From: Floccularia luteovirens
Taxonomy: Eukaryota; Basidiomycota; Agaricomycetes; Agaricales; Squamanitaceae
Length of the DNA: 64,000 nt
Direction: 5' to 3'
Assembly (NCBI GenBank): GCA_009739215.1
Contig: VSJF01000001.1
Location: forward strand, 1,736,001 to 1,800,000
Shown here: positions 23,316 to 36,700 of the stretch, in pieces
Layout of the letters: every line of letters begins with the position of its first letter
Numbering within the stretch: position 1 is the first letter of the stretch
Notes under the pieces: model-generated
Database searches by the model: none
What the model saw: only the letters and a program-made list of their open reading frames with translations
Told to the model about the DNA's origin: nothing
Made by a program: the position numbers and the translations under genes

Positions 23316-25776
23316 TTAATCACTTTCGTCATCATCTACATCACTGTATTCCTCAGCCTCGTCATCTATGAAACCATTCATAGTAGGACTCTCATCGTCA
23401 TCGTCTCCATCAGCCTCGTTGTCTTCATCTTCATCTTCGCTTTCCCCACCAAGTTCTATATCTTCAACGCTACCTTCATCCTCTCCACTTTGGACCTGTA
23501 CAGCTATGTCCTCTTCTTCAGAAGATGACCCGCTTTCTCCTTCAACATACCGCGAGGCTATCCTTTCTTCAGCTGCCACCGACTTTCCTTTTCGAGGAGC
23601 AAGAAGCGCTGGAGCCGTAGAGGAACGTAATTCTATCTGTGAGAGCACCATATCCAAACGACCGTTCAAAGATAGTAGACTTTCATGCAAAGTCAACCGG
23701 GCCGTAAGTGTAGTGTGCAGGCCGGACAATCTAGCTACAAGGTCAGGTATCTGATGTTTATTAGTGTTGATTAATATACAATGTATACACCAAATTTACC
23801 GTCATGAGATGTCCGGCGTGAATAGCTAGGACAGTTTTTAACCAGTTTAAAAGTCCCATTCCCCGTTGAGAACTGGCACCACCACCCCCTCCTTTCATGT
23901 TAGATGATCTCGCGCCTTTACCTAATCTTTCTACGCAAGCAATTATAAGGGGGATTGCGAGTTGTGGTGGTAGCCTGTTTACGGTGTTGCGTATGAGAGC
24001 AGGATCAGAGTGGGCCAAACATGTTTCTAATAGCTTTGTATCCGAAGAATGCAGAGCTTGGATGAGCGTCCGCGTTAGCGAATTTGCAGGGACCACGGTC
24101 ACCCAATTTTGAGCCCTTTTAGAGGATTTAGACTTCAACTTGACTGGATTTCCCTCGTCGCTGTCCGACTTGCGCGTTTCGGGTTCCATAACCGCTGTTA
24201 GTCTTTGGCCAAGTGAAAGTTCTGCAACGTCAACTGCTAAATCACCATCTATATTGTGTGAAGGGGTATCATCCGAGAGTTGACCTATGTCAAATCCGGT
24301 CCCAATTGTAATCGATGGTGTCTCAGCGTAGCGTTTTTGAGATGCAAACTGTTAAAAGGGTGCAATTCAGAATATATTTCTATAGTAAGGTCTAAATGAC
24401 AAACTGGTTGCGAATCCATTGCTTGTAGCCCTTCTACACCTTCGATAGTCATTTTGTCAATGAAATTTCCAGAATCATCAAGGAATCGCTGCAAATTAAG
24501 ACTTATGGAGTGTTTATTATACATAGACGGGTTAACTTACGATTGTATCAAATACAGGTCTTACACCATTTACTAACCTGGCGATCCGGATTTTGTCATT
24601 ATTATTATCTTCAGACGTAAACGCGATGTTTATTATCTGCGCGCTCAAAAAATTGCCTTTGTTCGGGAAGGAAATCATTGATCGGGGAACAAGTACAGGA
24701 ATATTTTGAGATGTGTAACCGATGCTCGCAGGAGACGAGAGCTCCATTGGGATCGGGTACAATGTGATTTTACCGGAAGCAGCAAGCGCAGCAAGGATTT
24801 GCTTGTTGGTAGAACTTGGGTTTAACAAACAAAAAGTCCGCACATCCGAGTCTAGTGGAATAGAGGCTGCTGGGCCTGCTGCTGGTGCCTTCTCCAAACC
24901 TTCTTGAAATTCCCATATGTATAAGAATCGGTCCATCTCAGCCATAGAAACAAAGCGTGTTGGCAGTTTGGGAGTTTCATCCCACTGTGTTAACTTGATT
25001 GACGAGACATGACCGGTGAACGAAGCTAGTTGTTCTGGTCTTTTTGAGTCGAGTCCGTGATTAGCATTTGATTTAGAGAGTAAGTGAATACTATGGTGAG
25101 ACGCTAGTATGTCTATTCGGCCGTTGCTGTTTATTGGTCGTATGGTTATAGAGGTATATGGAATCCGATCGTCGTTTTTCCAGCTGCCAAAAATATCGTT
25201 TTGTTGAACATCCCAGAAATGAATGACACCATCTGCGCCAGAGGTACAAATGTTCAGCATACCGTCAACAGTGATATGCCTGGCAGAGAGTATGGCGGAT
25301 GTGCTTGTAGGATGAGACAATGTGTGCACTACTCGTCCATGGATGGGAGAGAAGTATATAATTGTTCCGTTTGAGAGTCCCAACGCAACAGCTTCGGTCG
25401 GTTCTGAAGCCTCTGCAACTGCCTCACGTAGAGTGGTGCTTTTAGTTTTCTTTTTCTTGCTGGGGGATTTGTAAGGGTTATCTGGTATAGCATCAACGGA
25501 TTTATTCAAAGAGGTCCATGTTAGTGCTGTGACACGTGCAGCATTCACAATATGCTCTGCTATAGCTTGTCCGGAGGTAGTGTTGTATATACGCAGGCGA
25601 TGCTTGTCAATAGCGAGCGATATAAAGGCAAAAAGATCTCCTTGGGGAGAGAAGGACGATAAAGAATTGAGATTAGAAGCATCTTGTACCGCAGGCTGAG
25701 ATAGCTGAGATGTGGATTGTGGTCGCCCTTGGGGATGCTTCGTCTTTGGCTTCTTGTTTTTTTGTGTAGATGCCAT
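23316..25776 (-). CDS. UTP5: U3 snoRNP / t-UTP component Utp5 (WDR43 homologue)
   Basis: Subunit of the UTP-A (t-UTP) subcomplex of the small-subunit processome in the nucleolus, required for pre-18S rRNA processing and rDNA transcription. The N-terminal half is a WD40 propeller, beginning after a basic leader (MASTQKNKKPKTKHPQGRP) with SFSPQGDLFAFISLAIDKHR and VTALTWTS, then ICTSGADGVIHFWDVQQND. The C-terminal half contains the Utp12-type helical domain (VPANSLTRTLIQALHSSDTK and LLNWLKTVLAIHAGHLM). The protein ends in a long acidic Asp/Glu/Ser tail, common in nucleolar factors. About four short introns lie between 23730 and 24540. It shares a 146-bp divergent promoter with the PHO85-type kinase gene. 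Confidence 0.9.
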
Positions 25777-25922
25777 GTGCGACGACGACGAAAATATTTT
25801 ATGAGATCTCCAAATTTCGTTTGACGAAAATCCTACCTGAAGGCACGTGATAGGCTTAATTACAGTAATTCAAACTGTGCAGACTCGGTGACACGCCTCT
25901 TATCCTTTACCCATCTCTCATC
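25777..25922. promoter_or_regulatory. Divergent promoter between UTP5 and the PHO85-type kinase
   Basis: Only 146 bp separate the two start codons, so regulatory sequences for both genes must lie here or overlap their leaders. The segment has an AT-rich block near 25790-25830 and a GCACGTGA element (E-box-like CACGTG) at about 25844-25851, a plausible bHLH site. No canonical TATA box is evident. Confidence 0.45.
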
Positions 25923-27519
25923 ATGAACTACATCCAGGTCCGTATTCTTTCTTCCAGTACTGTTGACACACTTATTCTGATATATCTTTCATGTAGCTCG
26001 AGAAATTAGGTCTGTGTCGCATCTTCCATTCAGCTCAAACATATTCATTGTCAAGTTATTTTAGGTGAAGGTACTTATGCGACAGTCTACAAGGTTTGCA
26101 TTTCTTAGACCTTGAAGGTTTCTGACCGCCATTTGAACTATAACAATAAGGGTAGATCCAGGACCACCAACGAGATCGTTGCCCTCAAGGAAATTCACCT
26201 TGACGCTGAAGAAGGAACACCTTCAACAGCAATACGAGAAATCTCTCTGATGAAAGAACTCAAGCATGTGAATATTGTTAGATTACACGACGTAATACAT
26301 ACAGAAGCCAAGCTTGTTCTGATTTTCGAATATTGCGAACAAGACTTAAAGAAGTACATGGACCAAAATGGCGAACGTGGAGCATTAGATCCAAATACTG
26401 TTCGCAGTTTCATGTACCAACTACTGAAAGGCACCGCATTCTGTCACGAAAATCAAGTCTTGCATCGCGACCTCAAGCCACAGAACTTGCTCATTAATCG
26501 CAAAGGTGAATTGAAACTAGGAGATTTTGGTCTGGCTCGGGCTTTCGGTGTCCCCGTGAATACATTCTCCAATGAAGTATGTGGCCCGCATATATCTACA
26601 ATGTGAAATAACTGGGTCATGAAAAGGTAGTTACTCTATGGTATCGTGCACCAGACGTTCTTCTCGGTTCTCGCACATATAGTACCTCGATCGATGTGTG
26701 GTCCTGTGGATGTATTTTTGCAGAGATGATATCAGGGGTCCCATTATTCAGAGGCAGAGATAACCAGGACCAGCTGTTGCACATAATGAGAATAATTGGG
26801 ACACCAACCGACGCGCAGTTCCAAAAGATGTTTAAAGAAACCGTATGCCAATTCCGTACTTTCCATCACAACTAAGCTGAGTGTAATATAGCCCGAAATT
26901 ACTCTCAAAACATTCCCTCGTTATCCCAAGATGCCTTTCCAGCAAGTCCTCCCAAAAGCTTCGTCACAAGGTGACTGGATTAGCTATTTGCTCTATGTGT
27001 TTCTTTATATGAACAATTCTATATCTGCTGACAGCCATTGACTTATTGGAACGCCTTCTCAAATTCGATCCAGCAGAACGTATATCTGCCTCTGATGCTC
27101 TGTCTCATCCGTATTTCTCCAGCGCGACAACCCCTTTCGGCCTCAACTCATCACCCGGCTCGATGCCACCACCTGCTTTCAACTTCCCTCACCATACCCA
27201 TCAGCTTCAGGCTCAACAGCAACAGCAACAACAGCAACAACCACAAATTATACCTCACGCACAAGCACAAGTTCTACCCCAGTATCCCAGACAACCTGTG
27301 CAAATGTTTAATCAGCAGCATCCACAAGCACCAGGACAGGCACAAGTACAAGCTCATGGGCAAGCTCAAGTCACAGCTCCAGCAGTGTCTCATGTTGATC
27401 CGATGGCACAAGCAGTCGCTCATGCTCAAACACGAGCGCAAGCGCAACATGCACAGGCTCTAGCTCAAGCACAGTACGGCGGAGTGCAATATGGTGGAAC
27501 TTATGGACATGGTCGATGA
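25923..27519 (+). CDS. PHO85: Cyclin-dependent kinase of the PHO85/CDK5 type
   Basis: Serine/threonine kinase that acts with Pcl-type cyclins in phosphate, glycogen and cell-polarity control. Exon 1 encodes MNYIQ. Splicing then gives [20 protein letters not shown] (Gly-rich loop), VALKEI (catalytic Lys), the cyclin-binding helix [19 protein letters not shown] (catalytic loop), GDFGLAR, a T-loop ending in [15 protein letters not shown], and [19 protein letters not shown] together with the [19 protein letters not shown] opening fits PHO85 better than CDK1. Introns of about 45-80 nt lie near 25940, 26018, 26097, 26578, 26843 and 26970. The kinase core is followed by a roughly 130-residue tail with a run of nine Gln near 27216-27242 and many Ala/Gln repeats, longer than the yeast C-terminus. 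The stop is at 27517-27519. Confidence 0.92.
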
Positions 27520-27760
27520 CAGCATCATTTCTAGATTTTCTTGTTGTAATGTATTTCCAGAGCATTCACCACTCTGAAGCAATCCTGTTATAGAATCCCC
27601 AAAGGGTTATATCAGAAATTACTTGATTCCTTGTTACAAATTGCGAAATGTAGTATATCAACAAAAAAGAAAGCTTCTCGTGTATCGACTTGAAATACAT
27701 ACATTGATAGGAGGGTGTAAATACATTAGGACAGTTATTACCACTAAGGTGCATGGAATT

Positions 27761-30700
27761 TTACGTTAGTGCCGGGGATTGTCCAAACATCGACAGAAGT
27801 GCGAGAAGGTCAACTTAGAACAAGTACTTCAGTTTGGAAGAGAAAATTCGGAATCACAATTACAAGCTTACCACTCCGTAGGGGTTTGCTGAAGAATGCA
27901 TTCATTCCAGCACTCAAACACAACTGTTTCGTGGAGTCCTGGCAGTCTGCACTAAGCGCTACGACTTTCGAGTACAAAGTTAACGGATAAATTTGAGAAT
28001 TCTATTTGAAAGACTTACTTGGTAGCATGTTAGTTATCTTCCTGCGGCTTTCCATCAGACGTAGACGTTTTGCCGCCTCAACCCCATCACATATGGGCAT
28101 ATCTACAATAATTGAGGAGGATTCATTTGTATGACTTTAGGCGATTGACTCACGATGATCAAATAGTGCAACACTGAAATACCCTGGTTCATGTGCCTCC
28201 CATGCTATAGCAAAGTCATGAGTATCTGCGCAGTTCACTACCCAACTAGGATGTACCTGCGATTGCCTCTTCCCCATTGCTAGTTGCGACGACATTGAGT
28301 TTATACCTTTCTAGTTGTTTAACAAGTAGGTTTTGGGCGATAGGGTTATCTGTAGGACAATGAAGTAAACACTATGTATGTGAATAAGATTTTGAGTTGT
28401 GATACCTTCTGCTATCAGAACATTTCCGAACAAAGTACGCGGGACTTGCTGTCAGGTCATTTATGGCTTTGGATATTTCTGACTGTGCAGACGAAATGGT
28501 GTTGGGCAAATTTTTTAAACCAGCGAGAGCTTGTAGCAGCCGCGCTTTACGCGGTGGTTTGGTTATTCGAATAACACCTGGGATACTACTGTGTCCGAAC
28601 ACGGACTGTCCAGAACGACTAGCTGTTGGGGTATAGAGATGAATTACTTTAGTATCATTAAATTGTGCCCGATGAAGGGACTGGAGGAAATGTGAGAGAT
28701 CATCTGCATGTCCTTCAGATTGGTCATCCAATATGTAAAAGTCCAGTGCTGGGTCCGAGTCTGTGTACAGCTCCAATTTGGCGCGAGATTCCTGGATTGA
28801 AGATACCAGTGTGACATGGAATCCGTTCAACATAGTTTTCAAAAGACCAAGAGTAGCTTCCGACTGTGAGCAGACTAATACTGTCGTTTGTTTGGATGTC
28901 AATAGTGCCGACGTCAGCTTCTCAATGTCTTTTATGTACTATCAAGAAGCAGCGTTAGCACAAGGATATATATGCTCGGGTATTAGAATACCTCTTGTGA
29001 TTCTGATGAATTGAATATTTTGACTGGGATAGTAAACCAAAACATCGACCCACTACCCAGTTCTGAGTGGACGCCGATTGCACCACCCATCAACTTAACA
29101 AGTTGACGAGAAATAGACAATCCCAATCCAGTTCCCCCAAATCGTCGAGTTGATGAGCTCTACAGGTCATTTGAGTTTGTTGCCTGTGTCAGATTATTTA
29201 GAGACTTACATCAGCTTGTTGAAAAGGAACAAAGAGAAGATCAACATCGCTTGCAGAAAGCCCAATTCCAGTATCGCTAGTATCGAAGTTTATCTTATGT
29301 GATGAAAAGCTAAGCAGGATACGTACTGAATTTCGAATTTTAGATGAACGTCTTCTGTAGCTACCATAAGTGACGATTGGATCGAGCAGTTCACCTTCAC
29401 AAAACCAGTAGCCGTGAATTTCACAGCATTTCCGATCAGATTCATCAAAACTGGATAGCAGTTATGATTGTGAAAACGTTGTAGAACGTGTCACTTTACC
29501 TTGACGAATTCGTGCATAGTCTGCATATACCCCTGTAAAATGCAAGTGAATTTCACAATATAATTGAATACAGATGGAATTTTCATACAAGGTGGGACGT
29601 CACCCTCGATGTTGAAAGATAGATCAAGCTTTTTGGCAGCCATAGGCAATAAAAGTTCCATGCAATCCTAGAAACCTGTGAGTAAGCTAAAGCTATTGCG
29701 TCAAAGTGCTACTAACTGCAATGATGTTCTAGGCACAGGTGATCAATGCAACTAGTAAACATGAGTCGACAAACACCCACTTCAACCAAAAATCCACTTG
29801 GCTCCAGTTTCACAGCTATCAGTTTCGGTCAAAAATGCGTGACAAGTTAAGATGTTATAAACCAAACCTGAAGCTTCTAATTTGCTGTAGTCAAGAATAG
29901 AATCAATGATCTGTAATACTCGGTCAAAGGTATTCCGGTAAGCTAGCCGTAACGAACCTTCAAGAGTAGCTCGCAAGATTGTTTTGCTGTTTGAACTACA
30001 GAATGATGAGCTATGGGTAACTTTAAATGTATGATACAAGCTCACCGATCTCTTTTTGTCCTGGGTTGAGATCGGTACCACTGAGGAGATCCAAAAGACC
30101 ATAAAACGAACTGTACTGGTTTTAGCTCATGATGGGAAGTGAAAACGAAGAAGACACCTACCTGAATGGCGTTCGTAGCTCATGACTCATAGAGGCCAAG
30201 AAGTTGCTTTTGGTCTATGGAAACGTTTAATATTTACAGACGCATATCGACAGGACGTATCCACGTACTTTGGTAGCTTTCAGAGCGTCTTCACGACTTT
30301 TTCGAGCAGTTTCCAGAGCTTCGCGTTGAGCTGCAATCATTTTCAAATTCTCTCTTGTGCCAGCCTGTACTGAGCGGAAAAGCAAGGCGTTTGCTATGCT
30401 GATGCTAGCTTGTTGACAAAGAAGAGTCAAAATTGTCACTGTATTTTGTGGGAAGGCAGAATTAGATGAAAAATAAACTGCGCCAAATGTTTGCCCTCTG
30501 TTGCTGAAAATAGGAAGACATAATACAGAACGGAGGGCAGTTTGACCTGCTTCGGAGGTAAAGCGAGAGTCTACAGAAGCATCATCGTAAAACATCCGTT
30601 CCTTGGAATTTAGAGCTATATAAACTTAAATACGTATGCAACACAAGTGTACTGAGATGATGTACTCACTATGCTGGATAATAGCCTTCTGCAGTGGATC

Positions 30701-33700
30701 ACTGATAGCTCTGATAGATATTGGGTTCCTGAAACCGGCATCAGCATATTTTCGCGATGCATGATTATGAAGAAGACATACTCATGTACCAGACATAACT
30801 CTCCCGTTTTCATACTTGTCGCTACAGTGTAGTCTCCAGCTTCGCGAGCAATTACCACTGTTTGAAATTGACCATTTGTTCATATTGCCAAATTGCAAAC
30901 TTACCACAAGTACTTTGAGAACCGGATGTCTCTTAACTTTGCTTTAGAAATAATGAAACATGGACAGAACGACTCCCACCCACCTGTTGCTATCTCCGTC
31001 AACCTTTTGAGTGCTACAATTGTTTCAGTATAAATAGAAAAGTCGTAAACAAATTAAAAACCTGAAGATAAGTTGATATCACTTGATATGTCTTTACTCC
31101 ACTTAAGAATTGATGCTAAATCGGCGGCACTGAGAGTCGATTCTTGATCGTCGTGTACGTCGGATTTCCCTGACATTGGACCCAGAGACCCGAACCTCAT
31201 TGATACATGTTCAGTCTGTACAGCAACGTCGGTGGTGCATAGCGAGCGCCTTGTTGGAACTTGAGGTCTCGTTCCTACAATGGATGTGAGATGATTCCTA
31301 CACACAAAATTCAACCAGAGTAAAAAATAGTTAGCACAATTATTAAGAACGTACACAATTCCCCGAGCACCCCACTGCGCATGTTTGGATATTCCTCGAT
31401 GTTGAAGTTCACTCCCGAGGCCTACTATCCCGCATTTAACGAGATGGCACCCTTGCTATAGAAAAATCCTAATTATGTAGGGTTATTGACTGATTGCATA
31501 ACACATACCAAATACAGACCCCATGCTTCTTCTGACATCCAGTCGTTATCAACTGCAAGTCTGCAAGTAAGTCAGATCTCTATGTAAGCGTGAGTAGAAA
31601 TATTGTAGGTCTTACTTGATGGCTATGTCATAAAGTTTCAACGCATCATTGTTCCCAAACAAAGCTGCCATCTCAGCTTCCTGGGTTTAGTATTAGTTGA
31701 AATGACTTGAATGAGATGCACATTTACGCAACGCACTACAAGAGCTATCCAGGTACTGCAATTGACAGGACTTGATGATAACCATCTACATTCAACGTCA
31801 GCTTATATACAACTCAACCTGTGAAGAGACTAACTTTTTGATATAAGTTTGATTGGCATTAATCTGGTCAAGATACTCTACGCGGCGCTCGTCAGTTATG
31901 CCTTTTCGAATACATGCTATCAATGCTAGACTGTGGTAGAAGAGCGCATATCGGACGTGTCTGTGACTATAGCAAATAAAAAAATATAATCCGGCTGCAG
32001 GCAAGTGCTATAACTTACTTCGGATGACAATCTCTTGTTTCGTACACCAGAAACCCAAGTTCAACAGCTTCTTCAATATATCCTAAGCTGTAGTGGCTAA
32101 CCACCTATCAGAATTAATGTTATCATGAGTGGGGTCATCTGATTATCTACGACGCACTTTAAATGAATTATACCTACTACGGCGTAAGTAATATGAAAGA
32201 AGAAAGAAGAGAGTGGCTCCCACCAGTTCAAAGCCAAAGGTGTATTTCCTGATGTCGTATGAATACTATCAAAGAATTCCACCTCTGAGAAATTATCAGT
32301 ATCGAATATGGTCTGCGGTGAATCCGCATGTGAGTATCCACCGAGGGCGCGTATGCAGTTGAGTACACCTAGTAACAGCATGAGTATATTCCACTCAAAA
32401 AGAGTGCATGTAAGATTTACTAGTGGCCAGAATGACACATTCCCCTTCGGGAGCCCACAGTTTAACGTCGTTCAAGCACTAGAACATTCTCAACAAGCGA
32501 TTGAAAGAAACGGGTAACAACATACCTCTTCTGCCGCAATAATAAGTTCGCTCACTGATCACAATCTAAGTGCTGGAACTTTGGAGTAAACAGAAGCATT
32601 GATACTGACGATGTTCGCAAACGTATAACCGCATCATAATGCTATGAATAGTAGCAAAACTTGTGTAAACCCTGAAACCCTCATTAGAACTGGTAGGGCG
32701 GATTTTAGAAATAAAAACATACTGGTCGCCAGCACTATTCCCATATTTTATGGCTTCCTTCATTCGCGAAATACTGGATCGAATATGGGTGCTATCGAAG
32801 CCAGAGACCATAGCGCAAAATAACACCTGAGCACGACTACATGTCCTAATTGAGAAACATGAGATATAACAAGCTGAATGGAGTACTTACCACTTTTCTC
32901 CTGTACTACCAATTCGATCGGCAATACGAAGTGCTAGTTTTGCAAGATCTACAGAAAAACGATAAGATTCCCGTTGTTCTGCGGTCGCTAAAGATCATTT
33001 GAGCATCATCGCCTGCTTTCAAGTGTAATAATCTACCTCCTAAAGCCCAGAAAAATCCTAGAGCAGATCCAGGCGATAAACCATAGCTGTGCAAGCAGTT
33101 CAGTGACATGTATTATACCAAAAGCCCATGCGTACCGTAAAGCAAGCTGTATCGTCTTCCAAAGCATTAGATTAAGTTATAAAGGTACAATTGACAAGAA
33201 TTACCGTCAAACCGATTGTGTCAGAAAAGGTGGGTGGAGTGGAACTCCAATAAGCATTAATACCTTGAAACCAAAGGGTCACTACTCTGGATGGATCGAA
33301 AGGATTTTCACGTACCTGCATCGTTAAGTAATGATACAGCAAGCTCAATTCGAGAGTCCGTGGTCCTTGGTATAGATAGAATTTCGTCGAAACCGACCGC
33401 TAATAATTCGTTTTTTACTTGGTCAAACATAATCTCCACTTGCTTTTTCGTGGGGTTGGGATTGACTTCCACGCCTAGTGCTGCCAAAGCTGACAAAGTG
33501 TCCTTCAGAGCTTCTGAGAAATTATTACGAAGCCAGTGATTCCGGGAACGGAGACGAAGAATATTGCTGCGACCCTCTGGGCTTTGTGCGTGTTGGAAGC
33601 ACTCTGTGATAGCTGCGTCTGATGCCTCGTATTCACCTATAGGGTAAAGCTCAAGACAGTGTAAGTGATACAATCAAATCGGTCACCTTTCCACGTAAAT

Positions 33701-36700
33701 AATCTATACACAAGGGCACTTAGCGATGGTGGAGTTGGTAATTAGAAACAATGTTGACTTACTCTGCCAGCCTCGAAAGCAAGTTAAAGGTTCTCTGCGG
33801 GTTTTCCGACCAAGGGTCTTCCCTTAGAAGGGTGCGTGCACTGACAAATGACCGGATTGCCAACTATCCGATCTGTCAAAACTTACTCACAAGACACCTT
33901 CGGACTGAGGCGTACCTCATGAGCACCCCTCTCCCATGCTGACTCTCCTGCGTTAATGAGTACACCCAGTAATTCTTCACGTTTTGGATGTTCATGCAGA
34001 AGTGAAAGACAGCTGACAATAGACATCATCAGAGAAACAGCCGAACGTTCCACAATCAGTACATACCGTGTAGCGTGTTCTGCTATGCGATAAACGTCAA
34101 TAGGTGCCTCATGCAGCATCATCAATATAATCTATCAACATGTTCAGGAAAGACGTAAAATATCAGAACCCCATAAATTAATACCCTGAATGACATTTTT
34201 GCAATTGCATCTGGAGGTAATGATTCGGCCTCGGTCTGGGCAGCTTGCCGATAACGGTCGTGCGCGAAACTACACATATCTCTTGCACGTTGAAGCAGCC
34301 AGCCTTCAGTGAGGGCATGTTGCAGACCACGCATAGATCCCCGAGTACTGTTCGCATTGGTTTCACGCAAATTTGAAACTGCCTTGTGAAGATCCCACAT
34401 GCCGTCAACTTCATCTTCAATGGAGTCCTCCCAATCCATCATCAACGCTACCTCAGTGACTTTGAAGCTAGATCCAAAGGGGTCAGCTGTTATTCACATA
34501 GTAGCGATATACCTACGTTTCTCCAAAAAAAGCAGCCCAGGTTAGGTATTTCCTGGCTTCATCCGGGAGTTCCCTCATATGAGACACCAGGAAGGTTAAG
34601 TCTGTAGGATCAGATATTTTTTGGTTGGTTAGACTTCCTTCGATACTCGACATATCATATCTTGAAAAAGTAAAGGTTAAAAATGTGTGCAATTTTGTAG
34701 AGCTTATCTTACATCCAATGATTTTGTTCCCAATCGAATGTGATCTTGAGATGTAGCGTAGCGCTTAGTTGATTATACAAAAATATTGATGAATAAACAT
34801 ACATGATGCTGTCGTTGAAGGGTTGTCAGTATGCTCCTCGCAGAAAATGCGTTCCCTGATGATGCACTGAACACGAATTTTGACAATTGAGAGCACTCCT
34901 CTTTGCTCCGGTGCAAAGTCTTCGAAACAAGTGTGGATATAGCCGAAAAAGAGAGCGGTTCGATTGATATCCAAGTTGGCCGCGACTGATGAGTAAACAT
35001 GGATCGCACCCTTTTAACAATTTCTCTATAGTACTATTAGTGAGAAATTGGTCGAATAGTCCAACAACTGTCGCACATTTTATCAGACCGTAATGTCGCA
35101 AAAATCAGCTAATGATGAATGATTACAGAGCGTTACGAGAGAAAATTGAGAATCATACCATCCGGCTCCTTGAATTCACCAATGTAGAGACAAGGTCTAG
35201 GGTGCTGAAAGTGTGAGTAGTTAAACGTGTATTCTGGTTTAACGAAGAAGGTATCATATTGACACTTACGAGTCATTTGCCTCATGTAAGTCGTCCAGAA
35301 ACAATGCAAATAGGCGTGTTTCCGCAATAACCGCGAAAACATTCTCCACAAGTGATTGGAAGCGTGCTCGCAATTCTTGTGTACTTAAAGCCTCTTCAGG
35401 TTGATCGAAAACAAGTTCAAATAGCCCAAGCACATCTTTCAACTCCGGTGTTCCCTGGTATAAGAGAGGTACGTTTTGTATCTGTGGACCCAAACGTTCC
35501 TGGAGTGTAGTGACGAAACGATGAAGGTCTGTGTGGAAAACCATCAATTGTCGAAGTACGGAAGACAAACACCCAAGCTGTAACACGATCAGTAAAGGCT
35601 AGTCAAGATCAGAGGCAACTCACTAATGCTGCGAAAGGTGCTGAATCGGCGTTCTGGAATTTAGCTTGACCCCATAATCCATGAGCTAGAATCAGGTAAA
35701 TCTTAATTCCTATTAATAACACAAGCATAGTTACTCACACCGCCATCTTGCTTGATTTGCAAGAACTATGGAGCTTTTTCCAATACTGCACTGCTGTCAA
35801 CAATTATATAATAATTAAATAGATAACACCAACCCAGGGGGTCCTACTATCAGGATTGTTTGTGTGCGCGGCACTTGATTCTTTTTTCGACGAGACAGCT
35901 TCGGCGATACCTCGTCGGAGCGTGTCAGCGGACCATTCATTGTTGCCATAGAGTTAGGAACCAGAGCTAAGGGCTTGTAGCTAAAATTATCGGATGCAGC
36001 AGCGTTGATCGGAGACTGACTCCGTGACGACATCACCATAGATTCTGTGCTGTCGTTGTTACATATAGGGCTATTATCCCGCAACTCGCTGGATGTTATG
36101 GGAACAAAACCCTTTGAAGCAGAAAAATGCCTTGAGAAACTGGTAGATGTCGTGCGGACTGATCATATGAATTAACTATTATTAGAAATGTGTGAGAAAA
36201 TGAGGGGTACTTACTAACGTTCTTGATCAGATCCAGCTCCTTTTCTCTCCCGAACTACGAGATATTGCATCATTGACCTCGTTAAACAGGACATGTATAA
36301 GAAATGGACATACCAAAGCTATGGGCATGGTAAATTCCTGTAGTATGCAAAGTCAGTATTAATAATGTACTTGGTAAATTAAGAAGCACCATGAATCTGT
36401 CTTCTGAGGCAATGTCAAAATTCGGTATGAGCTGAAAGGTGATCAATTGTTGCTCTGGGCACTGATAAGGCATCGAGGCATCGTACATCAGATGATTCTC
36501 CTGAGGAAGAAGAAACTGTTGCTAGGAGTCGACGTTGACATTCTAGCAAGTCGATCTTGAGGCCGTATGCACTCTGGTATCTTGTATCTGGATGTTTAGA
36601 TAGCATCTAAGGCGAAATCAATTTCGTTGACAACCAAATAAAGGAGTAAATGCGAACTTTGTCAACAATAGATGCTAGCACTTCTGGAACATCCCTCCTG

